Part shown: in pieces, positions 6,106 through 12,744 of the stretch | How positions within the stretch are numbered: position 1 is the stretch's first letter | Layout of the letters: each line of letters opens with the position of its first letter | Assembly: GCA_947166565.1 (NCBI GenBank) | Contig: CAMVEL010000013.1 | Span: forward strand, 1 to 46,839 | DNA from: an uncultured Erysipelotrichaceae bacterium | Lineage (GTDB): Bacteria; Bacillota_I; Bacilli_A; RFN20; CAG-826 | Length of the DNA stretch: 46,839 nt | Direction: 5' to 3' | The notes under the pieces: model-generated | The model's database searches: none | What the model was told of the DNA's origin: nothing | Seen by the model: the letters and a program-made list of their open reading frames with translations, nothing else | Made by a program: the position numbers and the translations under genes

Positions 6106-7076
6106 AGTTGCTTTACCTCCCAGTGACCATATTTCTTTCCACCTACGCGCTCTAGTTTCCCGTCTTTTCTTAAGGCGGCAATAATGCTTTTAATCGTCCT
6201 TAACGAAACGCCTAATTCCACCGCTAGTTCGTCTGTTCTCAGAGTCGGATTACCTTTTAACAAACGGAGTAATCTAGCTTCTTTTGTCTCATTAAACACA
6301 GGAGAAAGAGGAACAACATGCAATTCTTTGTTTTCCAACCGGTTATTCTCATTTAATAACAAATTTTTGAGAAACTTAATGAGATACGTTCTATCTTCAT
6401 GAATTCCTTTTTGTAAGTTTGTGTAGTTTGCCCTCACTAAAGAGTTTCTGAAATACCACGCGTTTTTAGCAAACGTGTCATTGGTTACATCAAAGCCTAA
6501 ACTCCTTAAATATTTAATGGTAAATACCGCAGTAGTTCTGGTATTCCCCTCTTCAAAAACGTGAATTTGCCAAAGGTTGGCAATAAAGATTGCAAGATGC
6601 TCAACGATTTCATCCATTGAAAGTTTTGAATAATCAAACCGCTTTTCGATATCAAAATCATATTGAAGCGTCGCCTCTAATTCACGATAGTCCCCATAGA
6701 TGACCGATGCGCCATCAAGAACCCATTCTTTTTTTGAGAAATTGTAGGTTCTTAATTGGCCAGGGTGTTCCAAAATACCTTCAAATAGAATTCGATGAAT
6801 AGAAAGCAGCTGCCCAACGGTAAAAGTGAAATAATCCTCATTGATTATTCTAGCTATTCTAATCGAGATTTTATCAGCTTCCTCGCTTCTATCCCCCACG
6901 GCTGGTTTACTCTTGTAATAAGAGTTCACGATGTCATCTAATTCATCTAGCGAGATTTCGCCTTTTAAATATCTTTCGGATTCCTGAAGGAAATATGATG
7001 AATTCTTTAAATGGTCGACATCTTGAAGACCAATGCCAGTTTCCAATATGTAGCGGTTTGTATAATTATTTTCCAT
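6102..7076 (-). CDS. Fic family protein with C-terminal winged helix
   Basis: 324 residues. The Fic core (~70-240) carries HVFEEGNTR at 172-180, matching HxFxxGNxR. His172 is the catalytic base and the Gly-Asn-x-Arg loop binds the nucleotide phosphates for AMPylation-type transfer to a protein hydroxyl. The usual second glycine (GNGR) is Thr179, as in a large sub-branch reading GNTR. An N-terminal helical segment (SYFLQESERYLKG) fits the Fic N domain that can hold a self-inhibiting helix. Residues ~270-324 are a winged helix (LRTDELAVELGVSLRTIKS). The -10 box almost touches the ATG and no ribosome site is present, so a leaderless mRNA is likely. The broken cysteine-rich gene follows. The target protein is unknown. 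Confidence 0.87.
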   Translation of the reverse strand: MENNYTNRYILETGIGLQDVDHLKNSSYFLQESERYLKGEISLDELDDIVNSYYKSKPAVGDRSEEADKISIRIARIINEDYFTFTVGQLLSIHRILFEGILEHPGQLRTYNFSKKEWVLDGASVIYGDYRELEATLQYDFDIEKRFDYSKLSMDEIVEHLAIFIANLWQIHVFEEGNTRTTAVFTIKYLRSLGFDVTNDTFAKNAWYFRNSLVRANYTNLQKGIHEDRTYLIKFLKNLLLNENNRLENKELHVVPLSPVFNETKEARLLRLLKGNPTLRTDELAVELGVSLRTIKSIIAALRKDGKLERVGGKKYGHWEVKQL

Positions 7077-7082
7077 AGGAAA

Positions 7083-7133
7083 ATATTATAATAAAATGCT
7101 TTAAAGTGCAATCTTAAAGTGCAACTTGCACTT
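7083..7133 (-). promoter_or_regulatory. Promoter and palindromic operator of the Fic gene
   Basis: On the minus strand TTGCAC (7106-7111) and TAATAT (7083-7088) are 17 bases apart; an overlapping TATAAT is also present. A perfect palindrome AAGTGCAACTTGCACTT lies at 7117-7133, and the -35 box is itself a further GTGCAA half site. Transcription would start at or next to the ATG at 7076. Autoregulation by the winged helix of the Fic protein is a reasonable inference. Confidence 0.5.
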
Positions 7134-7138
7134 AAAAA

Positions 7139-7238
7139 GAGTCAAGACACAAGAAAAGGCCTCGTAAGACACCTCATCTATGTTGGATAAGTCGTTTTGT
7201 GCAAAACCAGATAAGTGACTTTGGACGACGACAAAAGG
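7139..7238 (+). repeat. Dispersed ~95-base hairpin repeat, copy C
   Basis: Begins gagtcaagacacaagaaaag and ends ggacgacgacaaaagg. The first hairpin resembles copy A (GGCCTC ... ) and the second part keeps GTCGTTTTGTGCAA and TTTGGACGACGAC. It abuts the 62-base duplicated segment at 7239 without a gap. Confidence 0.6.
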
Positions 7239-7300
7239 TGTGGTTGTCTGATTCGATCCATCCGCTTTTGTCTAAATATTTCCATCCACTATTTTGTCGT
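7239..7300 (-). repeat. 62-base duplicated segment, copy 2
   Basis: Matches 5814-5875 with two differences in 62 bases. Unlike the first copy it is not continued by the rest of the unknown gene remnant on either side, so it is an isolated duplicate placed between repeat C and the toxin gene. Confidence 0.65.
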
Positions 7301-7321
7301 GTTTTCCTTCATCCGCATGCC

Positions 7322-7633
7322 CTACAATTTTAGAATCGAGTTGTCTTTTCGCGAATCGACGACATCATAGACGACAACCGTATCGCCATCGACTTTATAT
7401 AAGGCAACGTAGCGTCCATTGTGAATCGACATTTTTCGGATGCGGGCACCGGCAATCCTCAAATCTTGTATTTCCGGGTATCTTTCCGGAAACGATGATA
7501 GAGAGCGAAGCGAGGTCATGGTTTCCTCGTATAACTCCTTCGCCGCTTCTAAAGAGACGTTTCGAACAAAAAGCACGTGTTCGCTGATGCTGGAAAACGC
7601 CTTCTGCGTAATCGAAATCTTGAGTTCAGCCAT
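7322..7633 (-). CDS. RelE/ParE-type toxin of a toxin-antitoxin pair
   Basis: 103 residues, the usual size. The pattern is that of the RelE/ParE fold: an N-terminal strand (LKISITQKAF), two helices (residues ~15-50, EAAKELYEETMTSLRSL), the SLSSFPERYPEI segment and a C-terminal sheet with RKMSIHNGRYVALYKVDGD and VVVYDVVDSRKD. The last helix-sheet unit matches ParE-like toxins, which act on gyrase or on ribosome-bound mRNA; which applies cannot be told. The start overlaps the stop of the antitoxin gene by one base, as in translationally coupled toxin-antitoxin operons. It is the second gene of the operon at 7893. Confidence 0.85.
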   Translation of the reverse strand: MAELKISITQKAFSSISEHVLFVRNVSLEAAKELYEETMTSLRSLSSFPERYPEIQDLRIAGARIRKMSIHNGRYVALYKVDGDTVVVYDVVDSRKDNSILKL

Positions 7634-7893
7634 TAACCGACAATCCTTTTCAGCGCGGAATCGAGTTCGTCCAAACTATAGTATTTCGCGCCGCTTCTCT
7701 GCTCTAACTCAATGTCTAAGAGCCGTTCTTTCAAGGTCAGGAGAGCCTCCCTCTTTTCGTACGCCTCTATAGACATAACAACAAGATCGCCCTCGCCATT
7801 TTTTGTAAGAAAAATTGCCTCTCCGGTTGTTTTGCAACGTTCGGAGATTTCGCTGTATTGGTTTCGTAAAGAAGCCGAAGGGAGAATGGTCAT
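7633..7893 (-). CDS. Phd/YefM-type antitoxin
   Basis: 86 residues from the ATG at 7893, which has GGAGGT seven bases upstream; a longer in-frame start at 7926 lacks one and adds 11 poorly conserved residues. The N-terminal half (MTILPSASLRNQYSEISE, then IFLTKNGEGDLVVMSIEAYE) is the Phd/YefM DNA-binding fold with its KNG.GD.V.MS.E.YE hallmark. The C-terminal half (ALLTLKERLLDIELEQRSG) is the helical toxin-binding arm. It should neutralise the toxin encoded directly after it and, with it, repress their shared promoter. The inverted repeat at 7921-7936 is the likely site. Confidence 0.88.
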   Translation of the reverse strand: MTILPSASLRNQYSEISERCKTTGEAIFLTKNGEGDLVVMSIEAYEKREALLTLKERLLDIELEQRSGAKYYSLDELDSALKRIVG

Positions 7894-7916
7894 TATTGTT
7901 ACCTCCTGACGATAAT

Positions 7917-7945
7917 ATTTTATCAAGATTTTGATATTTCAGCAA
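7917..7945 (-). promoter_or_regulatory. Promoter and operator of the toxin-antitoxin operon
   Basis: On the minus strand TTGCTG (7940-7945) and TAAAAT (7917-7922) are 17 bases apart. The spacer holds the inverted repeat TATCAAGATTTTGATA (7921-7936), which covers the edge of the -10 box. Binding of the antitoxin there would block RNA polymerase, the usual conditional-cooperativity layout. Confidence 0.5.
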
Positions 7946-8044
7946 ACGCGGCTTTTCTCATTACGACGCTTTAGAGAGACCGCAACAGGACGTTGCTACT
8001 ATAACAAAAGGTTGTTTGATATGATTTCGCCGGAGGCAAAAACG

Positions 8045-8809
8045 ATGGAAACAAAACAAATTCTATATGAGCTCAGGACCAAAAACGGGCTATCACAAGA
8101 CGAGCTTGCGGAAAAGGTTTTCGTGACGAGGCAAGCGGTTTCGCGCTGGGAAAACGGAGAGACGGTTCCCGCAACGGAGACACTGAAGCTGCTCTCTAAG
8201 CTCTTCAACGTTTCGATTAATACGCTGCTTGGTTCTCCTCATCCCCTTTATTGCCAGTGCTGCGGCATGCCGCTAGATGATTCGATCATCGGCAAGAACG
8301 ACGACGGTTCCCTAAACGAGGAGTATTGCAAATGGTGCTATGCGGACGGGACCTACACTTATGACAACATGGATGATCTCATCGATGTCTGCGTTCCCCA
8401 CATGGCCAAGGAAGGATTTTCCGAGGAAGAGGCTCGCGCTTATATGAAGGAAAAACTTCCCAACCTCAACTATTGGAAACGCCATGACGAACTAAGCGAT
8501 CAAGGGAAGTTCGACGCCTTTAAGAAAACACTAATCGAAGAAATAAACGGCCTGCACATCGAGGGTATGCCCCCAGTACCCAAGCTAAGCGCCCTCGTAG
8601 GCTCATATGTAAACTTGGAATACCCATTGTCTAACGGGGCGAAGGTGAAATTCCTCAACGATGAGACAACGTACCTAGGCACTCAGCTCGAGTCCGAAAC
8701 CGACATGGGGTTCTGCTATGGCGTCGTGGCCAATGTGGATTTCATCCTTATTTGCACCTATGGCAAGGGGGGTTCTGATCCAAAACTTGTCATGTACAAG
8801 AAAAGATAG
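8045..8809 (+). CDS. XRE-family regulator with zinc ribbon and extra C-terminal domain
   Basis: 254 residues from the ATG at 8045, preceded by CGGAGG eight bases upstream; a longer frame to 7931 lacks this. Residues 6-62 are a helix-turn-helix of the XRE/Cro class (GLSQDELAEKVFVTRQAVSR, WENG). Residues 68-100 form a zinc ribbon (CQCCGMPL ... YCKWCY; ligands probably Cys70, Cys73, Cys95 and Cys98). A helical segment with EGFSEEEARAYMKEKLP follows. The last ~80 residues (VGSYVNLEYPLSNGAKVKF, FLNDETTYLG, then CYGVVANVDFILICTYGKGG) are a beta-rich domain. The start of that domain is shared with the broken cysteine-rich gene at 5915-6105. It probably senses a metal or ligand; its target is unknown. 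It faces away from the toxin-antitoxin operon. Confidence 0.8.
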   Translation: METKQILYELRTKNGLSQDELAEKVFVTRQAVSRWENGETVPATETLKLLSKLFNVSINTLLGSPHPLYCQCCGMPLDDSIIGKNDDGSLNEEYCKWCYADGTYTYDNMDDLIDVCVPHMAKEGFSEEEARAYMKEKLPNLNYWKRHDELSDQGKFDAFKKTLIEEINGLHIEGMPPVPKLSALVGSYVNLEYPLSNGAKVKFLNDETTYLGTQLESETDMGFCYGVVANVDFILICTYGKGGSDPKLVMYKKR

Positions 8810-8836
8810 TTCCTGTTCTCGCGGGCAAGAACAATC

Positions 8837-8866
8837 ATCCCCGTTGTGGATAAACGGGGATTTTTA
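8837..8866 (+). terminator. Intrinsic terminator after the XRE/zinc-ribbon regulator
   Basis: ATCCCCGTT and AACGGGGAT form a nine-pair stem with a seven-base loop, followed by a run of T bases. It lies 28 bases after the stop codon. Confidence 0.8.
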
Positions 8867-8871
8867 ACCTT

Positions 8872-8903
8872 GTTCGCAACGAGGAGGTCGGCGAGTTCGA
8901 GAC
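8872..8903 (+). pseudogene. tRNA 3'-half fragment
   Basis: GTTCGCAACGAGGAGGT is identical to the anticodon-loop to variable-region part of the intact tRNA-Ala at 9000-9075 (which is on the other strand). A T-arm-like GAGTTCGAGAC follows. No 5' half is present. The fragment runs straight into repeat copy D, as the decayed tRNA at 3374 runs into copy A. Confidence 0.55.
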
Positions 8904-8990
8904 ACAAGAAAACCGCCCTTTCAGACGGCTGTCTATGGATACGTCGTTTTGTCCAACTTCGGATAAATGACTTTGGACTACGACAAAAGG
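8893..8990 (+). repeat. Dispersed ~95-base hairpin repeat, copy D
   Basis: Begins gagttcgagacacaagaaaa and ends ggactacgacaaaagg. It is the best preserved member: the hairpin CCGCCCTTTCAGACGG, then GTCGTTTTGTCCAA and TTTGGACTACGAC as inverted repeat arms. It ends ten bases before the CCA end of the tRNA-Ala gene. Confidence 0.65.
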
Positions 8991-8999
8991 AATAAAAAA

Positions 9000-9075
9000 T
9001 GGTGGATCCGACCGGGATCGAACCGGCTACCTCCTCGTTGCGAACGAGGCGCTCTCCCAGATGAGCTACGGACCC
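9000..9075 (-). tRNA. tRNA-Ala (anticodon CGC)
   Basis: A complete 76-base cloverleaf on the minus strand. The acceptor stem GGGTCCG pairs with CGGATCC and contains the G3-U70 pair that is the identity element for alanyl-tRNA synthetase. The D arm is GTAGCTCATCTGGGAGAGC-like, the anticodon stem is CCTCG/CGAGG with loop TTCGCAA (anticodon CGC, reads GCG), and the T arm has GGTTCGATCC. The CCA end is encoded. A strong promoter lies just upstream and a T-rich stretch follows on the minus strand. Confidence 0.95.
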
Positions 9076-9086
9076 ACAGCCCGATA

Positions 9087-9114
9087 ATTATAGCGAGGAC
9101 ACGTTCCCGTGCAA
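9087..9114 (-). promoter_or_regulatory. Promoter of tRNA-Ala
   Basis: On the minus strand TTGCAC (9109-9114) and TATAAT (9087-9092) are 16 bases apart. The -10 box is 11 bases before the first tRNA base, so the primary transcript starts only a few bases upstream of the mature 5' end. Confidence 0.7.
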
Positions 9115-9137
9115 GCGTGGATTTCCGACACGCTTTT

Positions 9138-9153
9138 AGGGACAGCTGTCCCT
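9138..9153. repeat. 16-base perfect palindrome
   Basis: AGGGACAGCTGTCCCT is a perfect palindrome without a loop, between the tRNA promoter and the polymerase gene. It could be an operator for either, but nothing identifies a binding protein. Confidence 0.35.
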
Positions 9154-9302
9154 TTGGTTGATAGACTTGTGGAAAGAATCAAATCAAACGATTACCAAAT
9201 AGCCTCATAACCCATGTTAATAAATGTGGAATAAACGGAACGGAATTCCGCTTTCTTTTCAAGCGTTTTAATGAAACTTTTTATTAATAAAATGTTGGTA
9301 GT

Positions 9303-10562
9303 ATGGGTAAGGGAAAAGAAAAAATCTATGCCGTCATTGACCTCAAAAGCTTTTATGCATCCTGCGAATGTGCGGCTAGGGGTCTTGATATTTTCTCTAC
9401 TCCTCTTGTCGTAGCCGACAAAGAGAGAACCGAAAACTCTATCGTCATGTCGGTCACCCCATTCCTCAAAAAACAATATGGAGTGCCCAACGTATGCCGT
9501 ATACGCGATTTGCCAAGACTTGAGAACATGGTCTACGCGACTCCGCGCATGGCCTATTACATAGAAATGTCCGCACGGGTTGTATCCATCCTTCTGGATT
9601 ATGTCGCAGAAGAAGATCTCCACGTCTATTCGATAGATGAATCATTTATTCGCATCGACCCATATTTATCAGCGGCCAAAACAAACGCCGAAGGATATTG
9701 CGCAATGATCCTTAAATCAATAAAAGACGAGCTTGGTCTTTGTGCAACCGCAGGTATAGGCCCAAACATGTTTTTAGCGAAGACGTGTCTTGATATTGAG
9801 GCCAAAAAGAAACCCCCTTATATCGCTTATTGGCATTATGAAGACGTTGAGAAAAAACTATGGAAGGTCCATCCCATTACCAAAATATGGGGAATATCAA
9901 CCGGAATATCCTCACATCTTTCACGTATTGGCATAAGAAGCGTCGAGGCCTTGGCCAAAGCGGACATTAACACATTGAAAAAGGAATTCGGGGTTATCGG
10001 CATCCAATTACATAATCTAGCAAACGGAATAGATGAGGCAGATATCCGTAAGAAATACATCCCAACGGAAACTAACCTCAGCGTTGGCCAAACGTTGATA
10101 AGGGATTATTCCGTTGACGAAGCCAAAACAATCATTCGCGAAATGAGCGATGAGCTGTGCCATAGACTAAGGGAGGCAAGGGCGAAATGTGCTACCGTTT
10201 CCCTTTATATTGGCTATAGCGGGCAAAACGGAGGTGGTTTTTCCAGACAATGCAGCCTTGATATCCCAACCGATGACGTCAATCAACTGTTCCATTGTGT
10301 TTCCTTTTTATACGATAAATTCGTGGAGGATTTCCCAATAAGGGGAATCAGCATCTCCTTTTCTAAACTAAGCGATGCTTCAGCAAGGCAATATTCCTTG
10401 TTTGAAGATGCTTATGAACTAGAAAATAGGCGATGCCTGTATCAAAAAATGGATGAAATCAACGCCTTATTCGGGAAAAATGCGGTTCTGAGATCCACGA
10501 GTTTGCTCGAAGAATCGACAATTAGGGAAAGACACGGACAAATAGGAGGCCATAAAGCATGA
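9303..10562 (+). CDS. uvrX: Y-family DNA polymerase, UvrX/UmuC type
   Basis: 419 residues. The palm begins VIDLKSFYAS with metal ligand Asp13 and the steric-gate aromatic in SFYAS. The second metal site is YSIDESF with Asp112 and Glu113. A thumb with a helix-hairpin-helix-like segment (KIWGISTGISSHLSRIGI) follows and the little finger occupies the last ~130 residues. Together with the adjacent YolD-like gene this is the UvrX branch of Firmicutes, error-prone polymerases often found on mobile elements and in SOS regulons. It would copy past damaged template bases. The start lacks a Shine-Dalgarno sequence; an A/T-rich TAAAAT lies nine bases before the ATG, so a leaderless transcript is possible. 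The gene overlaps the next by four bases (ATGA). Confidence 0.87.
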   Translation: MGKGKEKIYAVIDLKSFYASCECAARGLDIFSTPLVVADKERTENSIVMSVTPFLKKQYGVPNVCRIRDLPRLENMVYATPRMAYYIEMSARVVSILLDYVAEEDLHVYSIDESFIRIDPYLSAAKTNAEGYCAMILKSIKDELGLCATAGIGPNMFLAKTCLDIEAKKKPPYIAYWHYEDVEKKLWKVHPITKIWGISTGISSHLSRIGIRSVEALAKADINTLKKEFGVIGIQLHNLANGIDEADIRKKYIPTETNLSVGQTLIRDYSVDEAKTIIREMSDELCHRLREARAKCATVSLYIGYSGQNGGGFSRQCSLDIPTDDVNQLFHCVSFLYDKFVEDFPIRGISISFSKLSDASARQYSLFEDAYELENRRCLYQKMDEINALFGKNAVLRSTSLLEESTIRERHGQIGGHKA

Positions 10563-10870
10563 ACGAAGAACGCGGGATGATGAAATACATGCCTTATCAA
10601 TCTTTAACTGCCCAGGCAGCCTTTTTGGCGAAGATGCGTTACGAGAAAAACAAAACCCCTCGTCCGCTTATCTCTTCCGATAGGGCAGAGGAAATAAACG
10701 AAGTCCTCGTCAATTATGATGAAGAGGAAGTCGAGGCCCGTTATTGGGAAGACGGTTATATGTTCAACATTCGCGGAATCATCGCGAAAATATCGGCTAC
10801 CTTTAAATTTCTAATAATCGGGGAAAAGGAAATCCCGTTCAAGAACCTCATAGAATTAACGAGAATCTAA
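10559..10870 (+). CDS. YolD-like protein
   Basis: 103 residues. It starts with the family hallmark RGMMKYMPYQSL (usually RGMMKW.P..SL), followed by a helical stretch and a small beta domain (YMFNIRGIIAKI, then LIIGEKEIPF). YolD-like proteins are almost always next to UvrX/UmuC polymerases and are thought to be UmuD-like partners, although no catalytic residues are conserved and the mechanism is not settled. Its ATG overlaps the polymerase stop, so the two are translationally coupled and probably made in fixed ratio. The gap to the next gene is 59 bases, with a separate ribosome site there. Confidence 0.8.
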   Translation: MNEERGMMKYMPYQSLTAQAAFLAKMRYEKNKTPRPLISSDRAEEINEVLVNYDEEEVEARYWEDGYMFNIRGIIAKISATFKFLIIGEKEIPFKNLIELTRI

Positions 10871-10929
10871 TCCCTATTTAAAAGGAAAAGTTCCCGCGAA
10901 TGTTCTATACTTGTATAGGAGGCAAACCT

Positions 10930-11805
10930 ATGGCCAACAAAGAAAAAGTCGATGAAAAAGACAAAGTAAAAGTCAAAAATCCCATAAGTGACGAAGAAAG
11001 AATGCAAAAGATCTGGACTGTCTGGAATCTGCTCGAGGCGGGTCTGCTTTTTGTGGCAGGCATCCTAGCAATTGTATTCGGCGTCTTGTCCAAGGCCGAC
11101 GGCGGGGCCCCGTTAAATTCTGAAGCGCAGGTCATCGAAAACATCATACTTTATGTTTTGGCTTCCTTTATCATCCTCGATGGTTTGCTTAGAACCTTAT
11201 TATTGGCGAAAAACTTCAAGCATAGCGAATCCTCGGCTTATTTGGTTGGTGGATTTGAAATAACCATCGGCATCGTCCTCATGATAATGGGATCTGGTTA
11301 TTTCTTCAGCCTGATCATCAATTTCCTCGCGGTATTCATGATCGTAACCGGATGCTTGTTCCTCGTCGTTTCGATCGTGGCCATCCTTAAGAAAGTCGAT
11401 AACATGGTCATGCCAATCCTCGAAATCGTCTTTGGGGCCATCATGATCGGTTTCGGCATCGCTCTCCTTGTCCTCTTCCACGCTGGAGATAACGTGGCCC
11501 GTAACCGCATTTCCTTTATTCTAATTGGCTCAGTTATGGCAATTGCAGGTTTAGCAATGGCTATTATCACCATCATTAGGGATAGGAAGAGAAAGAAGCT
11601 TCAAAAAGAAGCCAAAGGCGAAGGACCAACAGAAGTTTATGAAGGCAAGGAAAACCCTGCTTCAGAAGAAAAAGAAGCTGGACATGCACCGGAAAACAAG
11701 AAAAACGATTCTCATAAAGCCATTGATGTTGTGGCTGAAGACGTTAAAGTCATCGATCATAACGAGGTAAAAGAGATTCCTCTCTCCGACGACCATAAGG
11801 AATAA
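10930..11805 (+). CDS. DUF308-like integral membrane protein with charged tail
   Basis: 291 residues from the ATG at 10930, which has AGGAGG seven bases upstream; an upstream in-frame ATG at 10900 lacks one. A lysine-rich N-terminus (1-30) is followed by about six membrane segments between ~35 and 215 (WNLLEAGLLFVAGILAIVFG, IILYVLASFIILDGLL, FEITIGIVLMIMG, FLAVFMIVTGCLFLVVSIVA, ILEIVFGAIMIGFGIALLVL, SVMAIAGLAMAIITII). The repeating G-I/L-x-M-x-x-G pattern resembles DUF308/HdeD-like repeats; the match is by pattern only. Residues ~220-291 form a very charged cytoplasmic tail (KEAKGEGPTEVYEGKENP, then DDHKE) with no known motif. Function unknown. Confidence 0.65.
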   Translation: MANKEKVDEKDKVKVKNPISDEERMQKIWTVWNLLEAGLLFVAGILAIVFGVLSKADGGAPLNSEAQVIENIILYVLASFIILDGLLRTLLLAKNFKHSESSAYLVGGFEITIGIVLMIMGSGYFFSLIINFLAVFMIVTGCLFLVVSIVAILKKVDNMVMPILEIVFGAIMIGFGIALLVLFHAGDNVARNRISFILIGSVMAIAGLAMAIITIIRDRKRKKLQKEAKGEGPTEVYEGKENPASEEKEAGHAPENKKNDSHKAIDVVAEDVKVIDHNEVKEIPLSDDHKE

Positions 11806-11810
11806 TGAAA

Positions 11811-11842
11811 ATGTCGCCTTCGCTTGAAGACGACATTTTTTT
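11811..11842 (+). terminator. Terminator after the DUF308-like gene
   Basis: ATGTCG.CTTC and GAAG.CGACAT form a stem with a GCTT loop, followed by seven T bases. It lies between two convergent genes and may also slow transcripts leaving folD, although the minus-strand T run is weak. Confidence 0.8.
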
Positions 11843-11853
11843 CTAACGATAGC

Positions 11854-12654
11854 TTATTTGTTTTTCGTCGCAAGAACGAGGTTTTCCATCAAGGAGATTC
11901 TTGTAAGAAGGCCGACTCCTCCAGGAACTGGAGTCTGCAATCTGACTGGCAAATTTGGGAGGGCGTCACCATGGAGCAATCCGTCTTCGCCCCTATTGAT
12001 GCCAACATCGACGATGACGGCGTCTTCTTTGTATTTATAAGAAGCATCGAGGACTCCGATCTTTCCTACGGCGGCGATGATCAAGTCGGCGTGAGCGAGA
12101 TAGAAGGCCTTATCTTCTTCGCTTGTTCTAGAATGAAGAAGGGTGACGTTGCAATCGTATCCCTTGGAGGAAAGAATGCGGGCAAGGGGTTTTCCAACGA
12201 TATTGCTACGTCCAAGGATAACCGCGTTCTTCCCTGCGAATTTGAAGTCATTTGCGGCGAGGTAATCGACGATTCCTTTGGGAGTGCAGGGCAAGAAAGT
12301 TGTCAAAGCATGAAACCCATCCACGTCTTTTTTGGGATTAACCGCCAATTTGACCTTCTCTTCATCAATGTGACGGGGCAATGGCAATTGGACAATGAAG
12401 CCATCGACTGTAGGATCGTTGTTGAGTTCATCGACTTTTTTCAAGAGATCTTCCTCACTAATGGATGAACTTAATTCCAAAAGTTCAGCATCCGCACCAA
12501 TCTCGGCCGCATCCTTCATTTTGCCTTTGACGTATGAAGCCGAAGCGGGATTTTCGTTGGCCTTGACGATGACTAACTTTGGTTTTCTCGCCATGGCGGC
12601 GATTTCTTTTTTCAGTTCTTCTTTGCGAAGAGCAACATATTCTTTGATTTCCAT
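11854..12654 (-). CDS. folD: Bifunctional methylenetetrahydrofolate dehydrogenase/cyclohydrolase FolD
   Basis: 266 residues, about 15-20 shorter than the common length. It interconverts methylene-, methenyl- and 10-formyl-tetrahydrofolate in the cytoplasm with NADP. Visible signatures are ASYVKGK (Tyr41 and catalytic Lys45), FIVQLPLP (87-93), KDVDGFH, PCTPKGIVDYL and the Rossmann loop LGRSNIVGKPLA (148-158), then the C-terminal VPGGVGLLTRISLMENLV. In the last motif the usual PGGVGPMT is PGGVGLLT. The usual VGDDPAS is ANENPAS. These changes and the shorter ends suggest a streamlined but intact enzyme. The gene is first in nothing obvious; secG lies upstream with a terminator between, so it has its own promoter. 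Confidence 0.93.
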   Translation of the reverse strand: MEIKEYVALRKEELKKEIAAMARKPKLVIVKANENPASASYVKGKMKDAAEIGADAELLELSSSISEEDLLKKVDELNNDPTVDGFIVQLPLPRHIDEEKVKLAVNPKKDVDGFHALTTFLPCTPKGIVDYLAANDFKFAGKNAVILGRSNIVGKPLARILSSKGYDCNVTLLHSRTSEEDKAFYLAHADLIIAAVGKIGVLDASYKYKEDAVIVDVGINRGEDGLLHGDALPNLPVRLQTPVPGGVGLLTRISLMENLVLATKNK

Positions 12655-12699
12655 GGGATTATTATTGCAGGGATTCGTTTTCTTTCCACTACTTTTTTC

Positions 12700-12725
12700 T
12701 TAAAAAGAAAAACCGCCTTAGCGGT
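12700..12725 (-). terminator. Terminator after secG
   Basis: On the minus strand ACCGCTAAGGCGGT forms a short GC-rich hairpin followed by TTTTTCTTTTT. It is 20 bases beyond the secG stop, separating it from folD. Confidence 0.8.
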
Positions 12726-12744
12726 CAATCTCGTTTCATCGTCC

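Noticed and set aside
8872-8903. A second functional tRNA beside tRNA-Ala
   Set aside because: There is no 5' half and no acceptor stem.
3421-8990. The hairpin repeats as integron attC sites (GTCCAAC resembles RYYYAAC and TTTGGAC resembles GTTRRRY)
   Set aside because: The 3' core starts TTT rather than GTT in all copies, the arms are too close, L boxes are missing and no integrase is visible.
3421-8990. The repeats as a CRISPR array
   Set aside because: Only four copies, kilobases apart with genes between them, and no cas genes.
9138-9153. The palindrome AGGGACAGCTGTCCCT as a LexA site for the UvrX-like polymerase
   Set aside because: It does not match the Firmicutes LexA box (CGAAC-N4-GTTCG) and lies 150 bases from the start codon.
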